Shown here one piece after another: positions 8,365 to 17,527 of a DNA stretch of 64,000 nt (positions are counted from its first letter, which is position 1; each line of letters begins with the position of its first letter). The notes under the pieces are model-generated. The model searched no databases, was not told the DNA's origin, and worked only from the letters and a program-made list of their open reading frames with translations. The position numbers were made by a program, and so were the translations under genes. Source of the DNA: CAMPKL01 sp963805925 (GTDB lineage: Bacteria; Acidobacteriota; Terriglobia; Bryobacterales; UBA6623); the NCBI GenBank assembly GCA_963805925.1, contig CAWDWB010000009.1, positions 62,001 to 126,000 of the forward strand, in the 5' to 3' direction.

Positions 8365-10197
8365 TTATACGCTTTGCACGTCCGCCGGGAGAGAAATTGT
8401 AAAACAGGAGCCGCGCCCGACTTCGCTCTCCACCTGGATCGTGCCGCCGTGTTGAATCACGATCTCTTCCACCAGCGCTAGGCCGACGCCTACACCGGCT
8501 TCGCCCGAATCCTTCGCCCTCTTCGAGCGATAAAACCGGCGGAAAATATTCTGGAGGTCTTTCTCGTCCATGCCGTACCCCTGGTCTTCTACAGATACGA
8601 GGACGCGGTCGCCCTCGGTATGGGCGCGGACGGAAATAGCCGTTTGAGCGGGCGAGTACTTAACGGCGTTTGTCAGCAAATTATAGCAAGCATATTCTAG
8701 AAACTCTTGATCGCCGTCGATCAAGCCGCCCGAACGGGAGTCAAACCGCACGTCGATATCTTTTCGCTCGGCTGCCGGCCGAACGCGCTCGATGCAGCCG
8801 GCCAGCAGCTTGCGCGCATCTACCGGGCCAGTTTTGAGTTCCAGCGTACCGGCAGCCAGGCTCTCCACGTTCAAAAATGCGTCCACCATGCCGGAAAGGC
8901 GCTTCGACTCGCTCAAGATCACGTCGCTCATCTGCTTGCGCTTGTCTTCGGAGAGGTCATGGCGCCCCATCAACTCGCTCGAACCTTGAATGGCCGTCAG
9001 CGGCGTGCGCATCTCGTGGGTGATGTAGTGGACGGCCTTCTCGTAGCGCTCTTTTTGGCGCTCCGATTCGTCCAGCCGACCGCGCAGCAGCGTCAACGAA
9101 AGTGCGCCGCCAGCCAGGGTGCAAGCCCAGGCCGGGAACAGCAATTCCGCCGCTGGCATCACCACGTCCTGCGCCATGGCGATCCAAGGGATCAGTTGCA
9201 CCGCAGCCAGAGCCGCCAAGGCCACGCCAATCACCCACGCCGTACCTGCCCGCCGAACAAACCACAAGATCGTCGACAGTAGTGCAGCAACCAAGATCGT
9301 CGTCAGCAACGAAGCGGCGGCCCCCATCGGAACGAGAAACGCTCCCGCCGCGAGCGTTTCGTAGACTGCGGCGTTGATCTCAACGCCCGACAGCGGCTGC
9401 CCGTCCGAGTAGGGCGTCATCAAGTAGCGATCCGTCCCAGCCAGCACCAGCACGCCGACGAACGCCGTCCGCCCGCGAACCGCTTCCGCCGCGTCTGGAT
9501 CTTCCAGGATTCGCTGCATCGAAATTCGCTGAACCGGCTCTTGGGGGTAACGGATCAGCAGTTCACGCTCCGACCGCGCCGACGCCGGTATCAGCGTGTC
9601 GCCGACCTGCAAGTTGTCCTCTGTCTCGACGATATACTTCTCTCCGCGGGCCAATCGAAAGGCTTCCAAAGCGATCGCCCACAATCGCTCCCGCCCCGAA
9701 ACTTTCGCCAACAGTATCCGCCGGCAAACGCCGTCAACATCGGGCTCGGCGTGCACATGGCCCTGTGCGGAAGCCTGAGCCGCGAAATCTTCTCGCGGAC
9801 CTTCCCAACCGTCGCCAGACACCCGCAGATAGGCCGCCAACACATCGTTCGGGGCAGCCCGGAGCGCAGCAGCTAAATCGGCGTCCGCCCCCTCTTCGCG
9901 CCGCTCGGCGAGGACGATATCCAAGGCCAAGGCCGCGGGTTGATGTTCCGCTAGGATCTGCAAGGCCCTCGCCAATGGTTCGCGAATGCCCAAGATCCCG
10001 CCGTAGTTCGCCAGAGTCGCTTCGTCGACGGCCACGATTACCGATCGTGATTCTCTTGCTTGAGGAGGCTGCGCCCGCAGCAGCAGGTCATACGCCCAGC
10101 GATCGAACTGGCTGCCGACGGGACTCCAACTGAGCAACAGCGCCGTGAGAAACGCGGCGCTTCCGGCGAGGACAAACTGGCTGCGGGGCGACGGCAT
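8365..10197 (-). CDS. CHASE2-domain sensor histidine kinase
   Basis: Membrane sensor kinase of about 610 residues. An N-terminal membrane helix is followed by an extracytoplasmic CHASE2 domain (about residues 35-290, with VIVAVDEATLANYGG and AFVGVLVLAGTDRYLMTP), three membrane helices, then HisKA (VHYITHEMRTPLTAIQG, phospho-His) and HATPase_c with N (YNLLTNAVKYSP), G1 (DQGYGMDEKD) and G2 (GVGVGLALVEEI) boxes. The frame extends to a TTG at 10278, but the extra residues look non-coding and overlap the upstream gene, so ATG 10197 is preferred. It lies between a HlyD-type adaptor gene and an NtrC regulator in one leftward unit. Confidence 0.88.
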   Translation of the reverse strand: MPSPRSQFVLAGSAAFLTALLLSWSPVGSQFDRWAYDLLLRAQPPQARESRSVIVAVDEATLANYGGILGIREPLARALQILAEHQPAALALDIVLAERREEGADADLAAALRAAPNDVLAAYLRVSGDGWEGPREDFAAQASAQGHVHAEPDVDGVCRRILLAKVSGRERLWAIALEAFRLARGEKYIVETEDNLQVGDTLIPASARSERELLIRYPQEPVQRISMQRILEDPDAAEAVRGRTAFVGVLVLAGTDRYLMTPYSDGQPLSGVEINAAVYETLAAGAFLVPMGAAASLLTTILVAALLSTILWFVRRAGTAWVIGVALAALAAVQLIPWIAMAQDVVMPAAELLFPAWACTLAGGALSLTLLRGRLDESERQKERYEKAVHYITHEMRTPLTAIQGSSELMGRHDLSEDKRKQMSDVILSESKRLSGMVDAFLNVESLAAGTLELKTGPVDARKLLAGCIERVRPAAERKDIDVRFDSRSGGLIDGDQEFLEYACYNLLTNAVKYSPAQTAISVRAHTEGDRVLVSVEDQGYGMDEKDLQNIFRRFYRSKRAKDSGEAGVGVGLALVEEIVIQHGGTIQVESEVGRGSCFTISLPADVQSV

Positions 10198-10228
10198 TGC
10201 GGCTGCAGCGCCAGGGACAAGGAAAACT

Positions 10229-11617
10229 CTAGGTCGTCGAAGGAGGCTCGCTGAGCAAGACCTCTTCGCCCGCCTCAAGACCGGCCGTGACGATTACGTG
10301 CGTATCGCTATAATCGCCCAACTCGACCTCGCGCGGCTCGAAACCTTGCGGACCGCGAACGTAGACGATGTGCCGCTCGTCGCCGTCGCCTTTCACCGCC
10401 GAACGGGGAATAATCACTTCGGCAGGGATCTGCTGCAACTGGATATCGGCGCTGGCCGAAAGGTCCGGGAGCACTCGTTCATCGGGTGTGTCGATCGAGA
10501 TCTCAACCGGCACCGTCTTCAGATAAAGCCCTGAGCCGCTGCGGCGAAACCGATCTCCGCCTTCCCCGGCAATGGCTCCCATTCCCGTGATGTGGCCATC
10601 CAGAACCAGACCGGGATACGCATCCAAGCGCACTTGAGCTTTCTGACCAATGTGGACGGATTGCACGTCGGCTTGATTCACGGAGGCGTTGACGATCATG
10701 TCGGAGACATCGACCACGCGCATGAACAAGCGGCCCGGACGAATCTGATCGCCCTCGGCTGTCTGTGTCGGCTGGCCATTGCGGATGTCCGTTTCCATCA
10801 CCACCAGGCCATTCAGCGGCGACGTAATCGTCATCTTCTCTAAGTCATTCTGATGACGCTCCAGGTGCAGTTCCTGCTCTTGTGCAGTAATCTCAGCCAC
10901 GCGCATATTGGCGGCGTAGACCTTCTCCCTCGTATCGAACTCCTGTTGCAACGCCTTCGCCGTCGCTGCGGTCTCTTCCGCCATATTCTTGAGGAGTTCC
11001 GCCTCGATCTCGGATTTCACCGGCGTGGTGCGCAGATCGAGTTTCGCTTTCTCCGCTTCGGCGATCGCTTGCTGCAGCGCCTGACGTTCGGTCTCGCGGG
11101 TGATCATGTTCTGTGCGCGCTGTCGATCGACATCCGCCTTGCGCTGTACCAGATTCGAATTGGTGTCGTCGAGGTGATCGATGAGCCACTGCAATTCAAA
11201 CTCGGCGATAACGTCTCCCGCTTTCACCATTTCGCCGGGCTGAGCCAGGGTCTTCAGCGTCAACTGCGAATTGCCGGCGTCGCGTGGCCCTCGCATCCGA
11301 GGCGCGCGGATCGCCGCGTAATTCCTGGCCTCAACGGCCCCGCCGATCCGCAGCGTCTTCGAAAGTTCGCCCGTGGTGGCGACCGCGGTCAGCAGCCCGG
11401 TGCCGCCGCCGGTCGGCCCGCCGGTCCTCGTCAGAGCCCAAACCCCAACGCCAACCACAAGAGCGCCCAACACGAACCACTTGGCCGAACCTCCCCTCTT
11501 GGGGCCCTCGGGCTTGGGAACTTCGACGGGGCCCGAAGGATGCGGATCTTTCGACGGCTGCGGCTGCGCCGGAGAAACGCTCCAGAACCGACCCCAGGGT
11601 ATGTAAACTGCCTGCAT
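10229..11617 (-). CDS. HlyD/RND-type periplasmic adaptor (membrane fusion) protein
   Basis: About 460 residues: cytoplasmic N-terminal tail rich in Pro and Lys (about 1-45), one membrane helix (WFVLGALVVGVGVWAL), biotinyl-lipoyl-like domain (GEMVKAGDVIAEF), a long coiled-coil hairpin, and beta-barrel parts (QKAQVRLDAYPGLVLDGHITGM). This is the adaptor of a tripartite or ABC-type exporter, but no transporter or TolC gene is next to it; the next genes are a histidine kinase and regulator. Start chosen at ATG 11617; the longer reading from a TTG at 11656 adds 13 unlikely residues. It may instead support export of a factor sensed by the kinase, which is only a guess. Confidence 0.82.
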   Translation of the reverse strand: MQAVYIPWGRFWSVSPAQPQPSKDPHPSGPVEVPKPEGPKRGGSAKWFVLGALVVGVGVWALTRTGGPTGGGTGLLTAVATTGELSKTLRIGGAVEARNYAAIRAPRMRGPRDAGNSQLTLKTLAQPGEMVKAGDVIAEFELQWLIDHLDDTNSNLVQRKADVDRQRAQNMITRETERQALQQAIAEAEKAKLDLRTTPVKSEIEAELLKNMAEETAATAKALQQEFDTREKVYAANMRVAEITAQEQELHLERHQNDLEKMTITSPLNGLVVMETDIRNGQPTQTAEGDQIRPGRLFMRVVDVSDMIVNASVNQADVQSVHIGQKAQVRLDAYPGLVLDGHITGMGAIAGEGGDRFRRSGSGLYLKTVPVEISIDTPDERVLPDLSASADIQLQQIPAEVIIPRSAVKGDGDERHIVYVRGPQGFEPREVELGDYSDTHVIVTAGLEAGEEVLLSEPPSTT

Positions 11618-11822
11618 TGAAAGATTTCTACCCGATAACTCAACCGGCGGAAACAACGTCTTAAGGCCTCACAGCCAGCGAATTCATCGGCCTAGTTGCC
11701 TCGACGGCCACCGTACTCTTAAGGTTACGACGTATAGACATCACGTGGGGTTAGGAGCCGATTCCAAGTGATGTTCTAGACTAAGAGTCCCGCCCTAAGA
11801 GGCTTGAGGAGAGAACCCACCT

Positions 11823-12431
11823 ATGGCATATTCAGTCCCCGCACTGCCCTATTCGTTCGATGCACTCGAACCCCACATCGACGCTCGCACGATGGAGATT
11901 CATCACGACAAGCACCACGCCGCCTACGTAAGCAAGGTGAACGCGGCTCTTGAAGGTCATGCTGACCTCGCAGCCAAGTCGATTGAGAACCTCGTCAGCG
12001 ATCTTTCCGCCGTACCCGAAGCGATCCGCGGCGCCGTTCGCAATAACGGCGGCGGCCATGCCAACCACTCCCTGTTTTGGACCGTAATGGCCCCCAACGG
12101 CGGCGGTGCGCCGAGCGGCGATCTGGCCTCGGCGATCAATGCCGCCTGCGGCAGCTTCGACAAATTCAAAGAGCAGTTCGGCGCCGCTGCGGCCAACCGT
12201 TTCGGCAGCGGCTGGGCCTGGCTCAGCGTCGATGGCGGCAAGGTGATCGTCGAATCCACGCCGAACCAGGATTCGCCCTTAATGGAAGGCCGCACTCCGA
12301 TCCTCGGTCTCGACGTTTGGGAGCACGCTTACTATCTCAACTACCAGAACCGTCGTCCCGACTACATTTCCGCTTTTTGGAATGTGGTGAACTGGGCCGA
12401 GGTCGCCAAGCGCTTCGCCGCAGCTAAGTAG
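11823..12431 (+). CDS. sodA: Superoxide dismutase, Mn-type pattern
   Basis: Converts superoxide to oxygen and peroxide. The 202-residue protein has the four metal ligands of the Fe/Mn family: H27 (MEIHHDKHHAAY), H82 (GGGHANHSLFW), D164 and H168 (LDVWEHAYYLNYQNRR). The GGGHANH motif and a glutamine in TPNQDSPLM follow the manganese rather than the iron pattern. No signal peptide, so cytoplasmic. A strong ribosome site (GAGGAGA) sits about 8 bases before the ATG, and a clear terminator follows. It is transcribed alone. Confidence 0.95.
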   Translation: MAYSVPALPYSFDALEPHIDARTMEIHHDKHHAAYVSKVNAALEGHADLAAKSIENLVSDLSAVPEAIRGAVRNNGGGHANHSLFWTVMAPNGGGAPSGDLASAINAACGSFDKFKEQFGAAAANRFGSGWAWLSVDGGKVIVESTPNQDSPLMEGRTPILGLDVWEHAYYLNYQNRRPDYISAFWNVVNWAEVAKRFAAAK

Positions 12432-12456
12432 TCCGATCTCTATTGGTGCCATTGCG

Positions 12457-12486
12457 AAGGCGGACCTGCGGGTCCGCCTTTGTTCG
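12457..12486 (+). terminator. Rho-independent terminator of the superoxide dismutase gene
   Basis: A perfect 10-bp stem (AAGGCGGACC / GGTCCGCCTT) with a four-base loop begins 25 bases after the sod stop codon and is followed by TGTTCGT. It also lies just past the end of the convergent PilZ gene, so it could serve both directions. Confidence 0.85.
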
Positions 12487-12488
12487 TC

Positions 12489-12908
12489 TCAGTCGCCTCG
12501 TCGAGTTCGCCTGGTTGCAGCCAACGCTGCCGCCAACTTTTGGAGCGAATCTTCGTGTCTACTGCCGTCCTCGGACGGCAATACCTGAACCCCGATCAGT
12601 ACGCGTTTCGCATTCGCTTGCATGTGCCGCACTTCGCAACGGGGCGAGTTAACCATCGTGCGCACCGTGACCAACGTGCCGACTTCCAAGCGGTCCTGCA
12701 GTTCAATACCGAAACCGCCGGCCGAAACGTCACGCAACAGCGCCGGAGCCTCGCGCTGGCGGCCCTGTTCGTCCTGCCAGTAGACCCGCACGTTGAGACC
12801 GACCCAAAACCGCCGATAGCGCCGCCGCTCAACCGTCGCGGGAGTTTCGGGAGTTTGAGTCGTCCCCGCTTCTTCAGCGGGCTGTGTCAGGACGTCGGAG
12901 GGATGCAT
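12489..12908 (-). CDS. PilZ domain protein
   Basis: Small cytoplasmic protein of about 139 residues (164 if the first ATG at 12983 is used). ERRRYRRFWVGLNVRV carries the arginine cluster of the c-di-GMP site, and LRDVSAGGFGIEL is the D/N-x-S-x-x-G motif, so the PilZ domain looks competent for c-di-GMP binding. The N-terminus (TQPAEEAGTTQTPETPATV) is a low-complexity linker. No partner domain. The start is uncertain because neither ATG has a strong ribosome site. Confidence 0.8.
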   Translation of the reverse strand: MHPSDVLTQPAEEAGTTQTPETPATVERRRYRRFWVGLNVRVYWQDEQGRQREAPALLRDVSAGGFGIELQDRLEVGTLVTVRTMVNSPRCEVRHMQANAKRVLIGVQVLPSEDGSRHEDSLQKLAAALAATRRTRRGD

Positions 12909-13049
12909 CACGAGGGTCAAGAAAGAGGATGCTTCGAAAGAGCCACAGCGCGTGCCGCGAGAACTACCCGAAGCCGCCGCCAAGAATCACTGAGGCCGCT
13001 AGTACCGAGGTCTTACGCAACCAGTGATTCTTCATAGGCGCCGGCCGGC

Positions 13050-13265
13050 TCAAGAGCCCTCGTTGGTCTCTGTTTCGAAATGCTCGTCAACCACTTGGAT
13101 CAATTTTTCGCGGTCGCGCAACCGTACGAAAGGAGCCAACGACTCCAAGCAGAACTTGTCCATCGCTGCCTCCAAAGACAGATCGAGATAGATGGCCCCG
13201 ACGACGGACCAATCATCACGCCGGGCGGCTCGCTTGATGCTGTTGAGTTTGTTGCGATTCAGCAC
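13050..13265 (-). CDS. Small hypothetical protein
   Basis: A 71-residue protein starting at GTG 13265 with a good ribosome site (AGGGGAGAA) five to eight bases upstream. The N-terminus is basic (LNRNKLNSIKRAARRDDWS) and the rest is helical and acidic towards the end. No membrane segment, signal or known motif seen. It lies in the same direction as the PilZ gene with a gap of about 140 bases. Function unknown. Confidence 0.5.
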   Translation of the reverse strand: MLNRNKLNSIKRAARRDDWSVVGAIYLDLSLEAAMDKFCLESLAPFVRLRDREKLIQVVDEHFETETNEGS

Positions 13266-13398
13266 AGTTCTCCCCTGAAAGCGAGGCGACGCTTGGGGGG
13301 CAGCGTTGCTACACGACCATCCTAGTGCGGCAGCCCCCTTCCGGCAATTGGGCCAACCCCTAGGCGGGAGTGTTACCCTCTCGATTCAGACGACGCTC

Positions 13399-14529
13399 AT
13401 GAATATCGAGCTATCAGAACGCCAGCGCAACACCATCGCCGCTGCCATGACCATCTTGGCCGCCTGCGTCATTTTGGCCGCCGTCGCTTTCTTCTTTTGG
13501 CTGCTGGCTTATTTTCTGGCGACGTTCTCCAGCGTTTTCATGCCGCTGGCCGTGGCGGCGATTGCGGCCCTGGTCTTCAAGCCCTATTTCGACGTGCTGC
13601 AGCACCGCGTGGGCCTCGGCCGCCCGCTGGCGCTAGCTGCATTGTTCCTGTCGATTCTGGTTCCGTTGAGCGCATTTGGCTGGTTCTTCGGCGCCAAAGT
13701 CGCGGACCAAGGTAACGACGTCGCGCGCCGCTTGCCTGAACTCATCGATACCGCCAACCAGAACTTTCGCTCGCAGCTCCCTGAAGTCATCTCTTTCCTA
13801 GAACGCCATGGTCTCGACGATGCGCTCAACGCCGCTGTCGAGGGAGGCCGCAAGCAGCTCGCCGCCGGGCTTCGCTCCTTCGGCTCAGGCGCCTTGTCCG
13901 CGGGCGCGGGCGTGCTGTCACTGATCGCGTCGGCGCTCTCCTGGGTCGTGCTGCCGGTCTACTTCGGCTTCTTCGTCATGGCTGACGGCCTGCATCTGGC
14001 CCGCCTCAAAGACCACCTGCCGTTCCTCAAGCCGGCAACGCGCGACGACCTCATCTATCTGATCGAGCAGTTCATCGGCATCATCGTCGCCTTCTTCCGC
14101 GGACAGATCATCATCGCCTTCTTGCAAGGTCTGTTGTTCGCCGTCGGCTTCACCATAGCCGGGCTTGACTACGGCTTCTTGATCGGACTCGTGCTCGGGT
14201 TCTTGAACATCATTCCCTATCTTGGTAATATCGTCGGCCTGGGCGTGGCTCTGCCTCTCGCGCTGCTGCAACCGGGCGGCGGCTGGGTCAGCGTTGGTCT
14301 GGTCTTGGTCGTTTTTGCCATCGTGCAGGCGATCGAAGGCTATTTCCTCACGCCCAAGATCATGGGCGAACGAACGGGCCTGCATCCGATGGCCATCATC
14401 TTCGCCATCTTCTTCTGGGGCACGGCCCTGTCGGGCATTCTGGGTATGATCCTAGCCATCCCGCTGACCGCCTTCTTGGTCGTCTTCTGGCGTCTGGCCA
14501 AAGAGAAGTACGTCCGTGAACTGCTGTAG
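13399..14529 (+). CDS. AI-2E family transporter (YhhQ/TqsA-type permease)
   Basis: Polytopic membrane protein of 376 residues with about eight hydrophobic helices, including LGFLNIIPYLGNIVGLGVALPLALL and the C-terminal GERTGLHPMAIIFAIFFWGTALSGILGMILAIPLTA split across the conserved P and G residues of this family. Members have been linked to autoinducer-2 export, but many act as Na+/H+ antiporters or have no known substrate, so the substrate stays open. Start taken at ATG 13399; the frame runs back to 13306, but those residues precede the conserved beginning and look non-coding. Confidence 0.82.
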   Translation: MNIELSERQRNTIAAAMTILAACVILAAVAFFFWLLAYFLATFSSVFMPLAVAAIAALVFKPYFDVLQHRVGLGRPLALAALFLSILVPLSAFGWFFGAKVADQGNDVARRLPELIDTANQNFRSQLPEVISFLERHGLDDALNAAVEGGRKQLAAGLRSFGSGALSAGAGVLSLIASALSWVVLPVYFGFFVMADGLHLARLKDHLPFLKPATRDDLIYLIEQFIGIIVAFFRGQIIIAFLQGLLFAVGFTIAGLDYGFLIGLVLGFLNIIPYLGNIVGLGVALPLALLQPGGGWVSVGLVLVVFAIVQAIEGYFLTPKIMGERTGLHPMAIIFAIFFWGTALSGILGMILAIPLTAFLVVFWRLAKEKYVRELL

Positions 14530-14548
14530 CTCCGATTGGCGGGCAAAT

Positions 14549-14583
14549 GTGACGGCCATGTCGCCAACTGGCGGACATAGTCA
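14549..14583. other. Imperfect hairpin after the AI-2E transporter gene
   Basis: ATGTC-GCCA and TGGCGGACAT pair around a short loop with one bulge, with weaker flanking GTGAC/GTCAC pairing outside it. It starts 20 bases after the transporter stop. There is no T tract, so it is at most a weak terminator or an mRNA-end structure. Confidence 0.3.
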
Positions 14584-14767
14584 CCCCAGAAGTTCCGTAA
14601 GTTATTGAACAGACTGACGATCGCTCGCTTGGGGGTTGGAAGTCCAGACATTTTCGAACATAGGACCACTCGAAAGAGCGGGCCGTTCTAGTCTTGGGAT
14701 TAGCAACAGGCGTGGACTAACCTGAATCAACGGCGTTCGGGCGACAGCCGGCCAGCATAGGTGCTCC

Positions 14768-17440
14768 ATGCGTGAAATTTCCAAGATCCTTCGGCCTCAG
14801 TCTCTCGCCCTGTTCGGGGCTAGCGATACTCGCTCCAAACCGGGGGGCGTTATCTTGCGCAACCTCATCGAGGGATCCTTTCGCGGCCGGATAGTTCCGA
14901 TCAATCCAAAACATCAGGAGCTTTTCGGCCAGCCGGTCTATTCATCGCTGGACCATGTCTCCGAAATACCCGAGTTGGCCGTCATTGCCACGCCCGCCGC
15001 CACCGTGCCGTCGATCATGGAACAATGCGGCCGACGAGGGATCACCGCGGCCGTAATCATCTCCGCAGGCTTCCAAGAAGCCGGGCCTGAAGGTCATCGG
15101 CTGGAACAACAACTCGATACGGTCGCGCGACGCTACGGCATGCGGTTCCTCGGGCCGAATTGTCTCGGCGTCCTGCGCCCGGAGATCGGACTAAACGCAT
15201 CGTTCAGCGCCAGTTTCCCAAAACCGGGCGGCCTGGGCCTGATTTCACAGTCGGGGGCGCTGTGCGCAGCTGTTCTCGACTGGGCACAGACAAGCGGCGT
15301 CGGGTTCTCAAGCATTGTGTCCATCGGCTCAGCCGCGAACGTAGATTTCGGCGAGCTCTTGGATTTCTTGACGGCGGATGCTGCTACTGAGAGCATCCTG
15401 CTCTACGTCGAGGGAGTTCGAAACGCTCGGAGATTCTCCAGCGCCTTGCGCTCGGCTGCGCGAGTCAAACCTGTTGTCGTGATGAAGTCCGGGCGCTCCT
15501 CTTCGGGAACGCAGGCCGCAGCAACGCATACCGGAGCGCTGCTCGGAGGCGACGACGTATTCGACGCAGTGCTACGGCGCGCCGGAGCGGTCCGGGTGTC
15601 GAGCTTCGCCAACTTCTTCTCTGTCGCCGCCACGTTACAGGCCGGCGTACGCACCAAAGGAGATCGGCTTGCAATTGTCACGAATGCGGGAGGGCCGGCG
15701 GTGATGGCGGCCGACTCCGCGGCAGACAAAGGAGTCCGATTAGCGAGGCTTGCGCCGGCGACAATCGCCGGACTGAGCGAAGGTTTGCCGTCCCACTGGT
15801 CGCACGCGAACCCAGTCGACATCCTGGGCGATGCAAGTCCAGAGAGGTTCGCTTCAGCGGCCCTCGCCTGCCTGAAAGACGACGGAGTCGACGCACTGCT
15901 GGTCATTCTCACCCCGCAGGCGATGACCGAGCCGGAACAGGTCGCCGGAGAAGTCATCGCGCTCGCGGCCAAGACGCGCAAGCCGGTATTCACTGTCTGG
16001 ATGGGCGAGACAAGCGTGGCTTCCAGCCGAGAAACATTTCGCTCCGCTAAGATACCGACCTATCGAACTCCCGAAGCGGCCGTAGAAGGGTTCGCCGCCA
16101 CGCTCGCTTATCACGAAAACCAGCGACTGCTGCTGGAGACGCCTGCGCCTCTGGCAACCCATGAGGCCCCAGACATCGAAGGGGCCCAAATGATCGTCGA
16201 GAGCGCTCTTGCGCAACATCGTCAGACCTTGACCATGGCTGAATCGAAGGCCTTACTTGCGGCGTTTCGCGTGCCGATCCTACAAGGCATTCCAGCCAGC
16301 GACCCCTCCGAGGCCTTACTCGCGGCCGAGGAATTGGGCTTTCCCGTTGCGTTGAAGATCGACTCGCCGGACATTACGCACAAGACCGATGCCGGAGGCG
16401 TGCAATTAGATGTCCGCAGCGCCCACGAACTGCCCATCGCCGTGAACCAACTCTTGGACCGCGTGAAGAAAGCGGCGCCGGAGGCAGTCATACGGGGGGT
16501 GCTGGTCGAGAAGATGGCTCCGCGCAGCGCCGCCCGCGAACTAATGATCGGAGTCGCAACCGACCCGGTCTTCGGCCCGGTGATTACGTTTGGCTTAGGC
16601 GGCACGATGGTGGAGGTCGTACGTGATCGCGCCATCGGCATACCGCCGCTCAATCGCTACTTGGCGCAGAAACTCATCGCATCGTCCCGCGCCGCGGCTT
16701 GCTTAGGTCCCTTCCGCGGTTCGCCGGCAGTGGACCAGAGCCTCATCGAAGATGTTCTGCTCCGCGTCTCGGAGATGATTTGCGCTCTGCCGGCCCTGCA
16801 GGAACTGGACATCAATCCCTTGTTGGCGCGGCCAACGGAAGTCGTCGCAGTCGACACTCGCGTCGTCGTCAGGCGTCGGCCAGCTTCAGAGAAAGAGTAC
16901 GGGCACATGGCAATTCACCCGTATCCGGCACGGGAAGTCCGCCACTGGGAGTTAACGGACGGCACCGTCGTGACGCTTCGACCGATCCGGCCCGAGGATG
17001 CGGCGATCGAACGCGAGTTCGTCAACGCACTGTCGGACCAGTCAAAATACTTCCGGTTCCTGCACGCGCTGGCAGAGATCACCCCAGATATGCTCGCGCG
17101 ATTTACGCAGATCGACTACGACCGCGAGATGGCCTTCATCGCTGTTGTCGGCGAGCACCCGAACGAGCGTCAGATCGGCGTCGCCCGCTATTTCGTGGAT
17201 CCGTTCGAAGAAGCCTGTGAATTCGCCGTGGTGGTCGCTGACGACTGGCGCGGCAGAGGCCTAGGCGCCGAACTGCTGCGGACACTGATCGAGAGCGCGC
17301 GGCGGAAAGGAGTGCGGAGGATGTATGGGACGGTGCTGGCCGAGAACCTCAGCATGCTCAAGTTCGCCGCCAAAGCGGGTTTCCAGGTCTCGGAAAACCC
17401 GGAAGACCGCAGCCTGTTGAACCTGGAGTTGGAGTTATAG
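14768..17440 (+). CDS. NDP-forming acyl-CoA ligase fused to GNAT acetyltransferase (PatZ/Pat-like)
   Basis: The protein of 890 residues has three parts: a CoA-binding and ligase-like region (about 1-460, beginning KILRPQSLALFGASD), an ATP-grasp region (about 490-700) and a C-terminal GNAT domain (about 720-890) with the acetyl-CoA motif WRGRGLGAELL. This is the layout of protein lysine acetyltransferases of the PatZ/YfiQ type. The ligase histidine that is phosphorylated in ADP-forming acetyl-CoA synthetases is present (H254 in THTGALLGGDD), so some ligase activity cannot be excluded. In relatives the protein acetylates and silences acyl-CoA synthetases. First gene of the left accessory block; no partner deacetylase adjacent. 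Confidence 0.87.
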   Translation: MREISKILRPQSLALFGASDTRSKPGGVILRNLIEGSFRGRIVPINPKHQELFGQPVYSSLDHVSEIPELAVIATPAATVPSIMEQCGRRGITAAVIISAGFQEAGPEGHRLEQQLDTVARRYGMRFLGPNCLGVLRPEIGLNASFSASFPKPGGLGLISQSGALCAAVLDWAQTSGVGFSSIVSIGSAANVDFGELLDFLTADAATESILLYVEGVRNARRFSSALRSAARVKPVVVMKSGRSSSGTQAAATHTGALLGGDDVFDAVLRRAGAVRVSSFANFFSVAATLQAGVRTKGDRLAIVTNAGGPAVMAADSAADKGVRLARLAPATIAGLSEGLPSHWSHANPVDILGDASPERFASAALACLKDDGVDALLVILTPQAMTEPEQVAGEVIALAAKTRKPVFTVWMGETSVASSRETFRSAKIPTYRTPEAAVEGFAATLAYHENQRLLLETPAPLATHEAPDIEGAQMIVESALAQHRQTLTMAESKALLAAFRVPILQGIPASDPSEALLAAEELGFPVALKIDSPDITHKTDAGGVQLDVRSAHELPIAVNQLLDRVKKAAPEAVIRGVLVEKMAPRSAARELMIGVATDPVFGPVITFGLGGTMVEVVRDRAIGIPPLNRYLAQKLIASSRAAACLGPFRGSPAVDQSLIEDVLLRVSEMICALPALQELDINPLLARPTEVVAVDTRVVVRRRPASEKEYGHMAIHPYPAREVRHWELTDGTVVTLRPIRPEDAAIEREFVNALSDQSKYFRFLHALAEITPDMLARFTQIDYDREMAFIAVVGEHPNERQIGVARYFVDPFEEACEFAVVVADDWRGRGLGAELLRTLIESARRKGVRRMYGTVLAENLSMLKFAAKAGFQVSENPEDRSLLNLELEL

Positions 17441-17527
17441 ACCGCAACCGGAAACTCGCCGCCCCGGGCTAGACGTCCAAACTATCCCCCCGCTCGGCTC
17501 TACGTCTCCGAGTTCGCCACGGAGCCG

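Noticed and set aside
13918..14385. 155-codon minus-strand ORF
   Set aside because: Antisense to the AI-2E transporter; Glu/Asp/Gln-rich composition is typical of the mirror of membrane codons.
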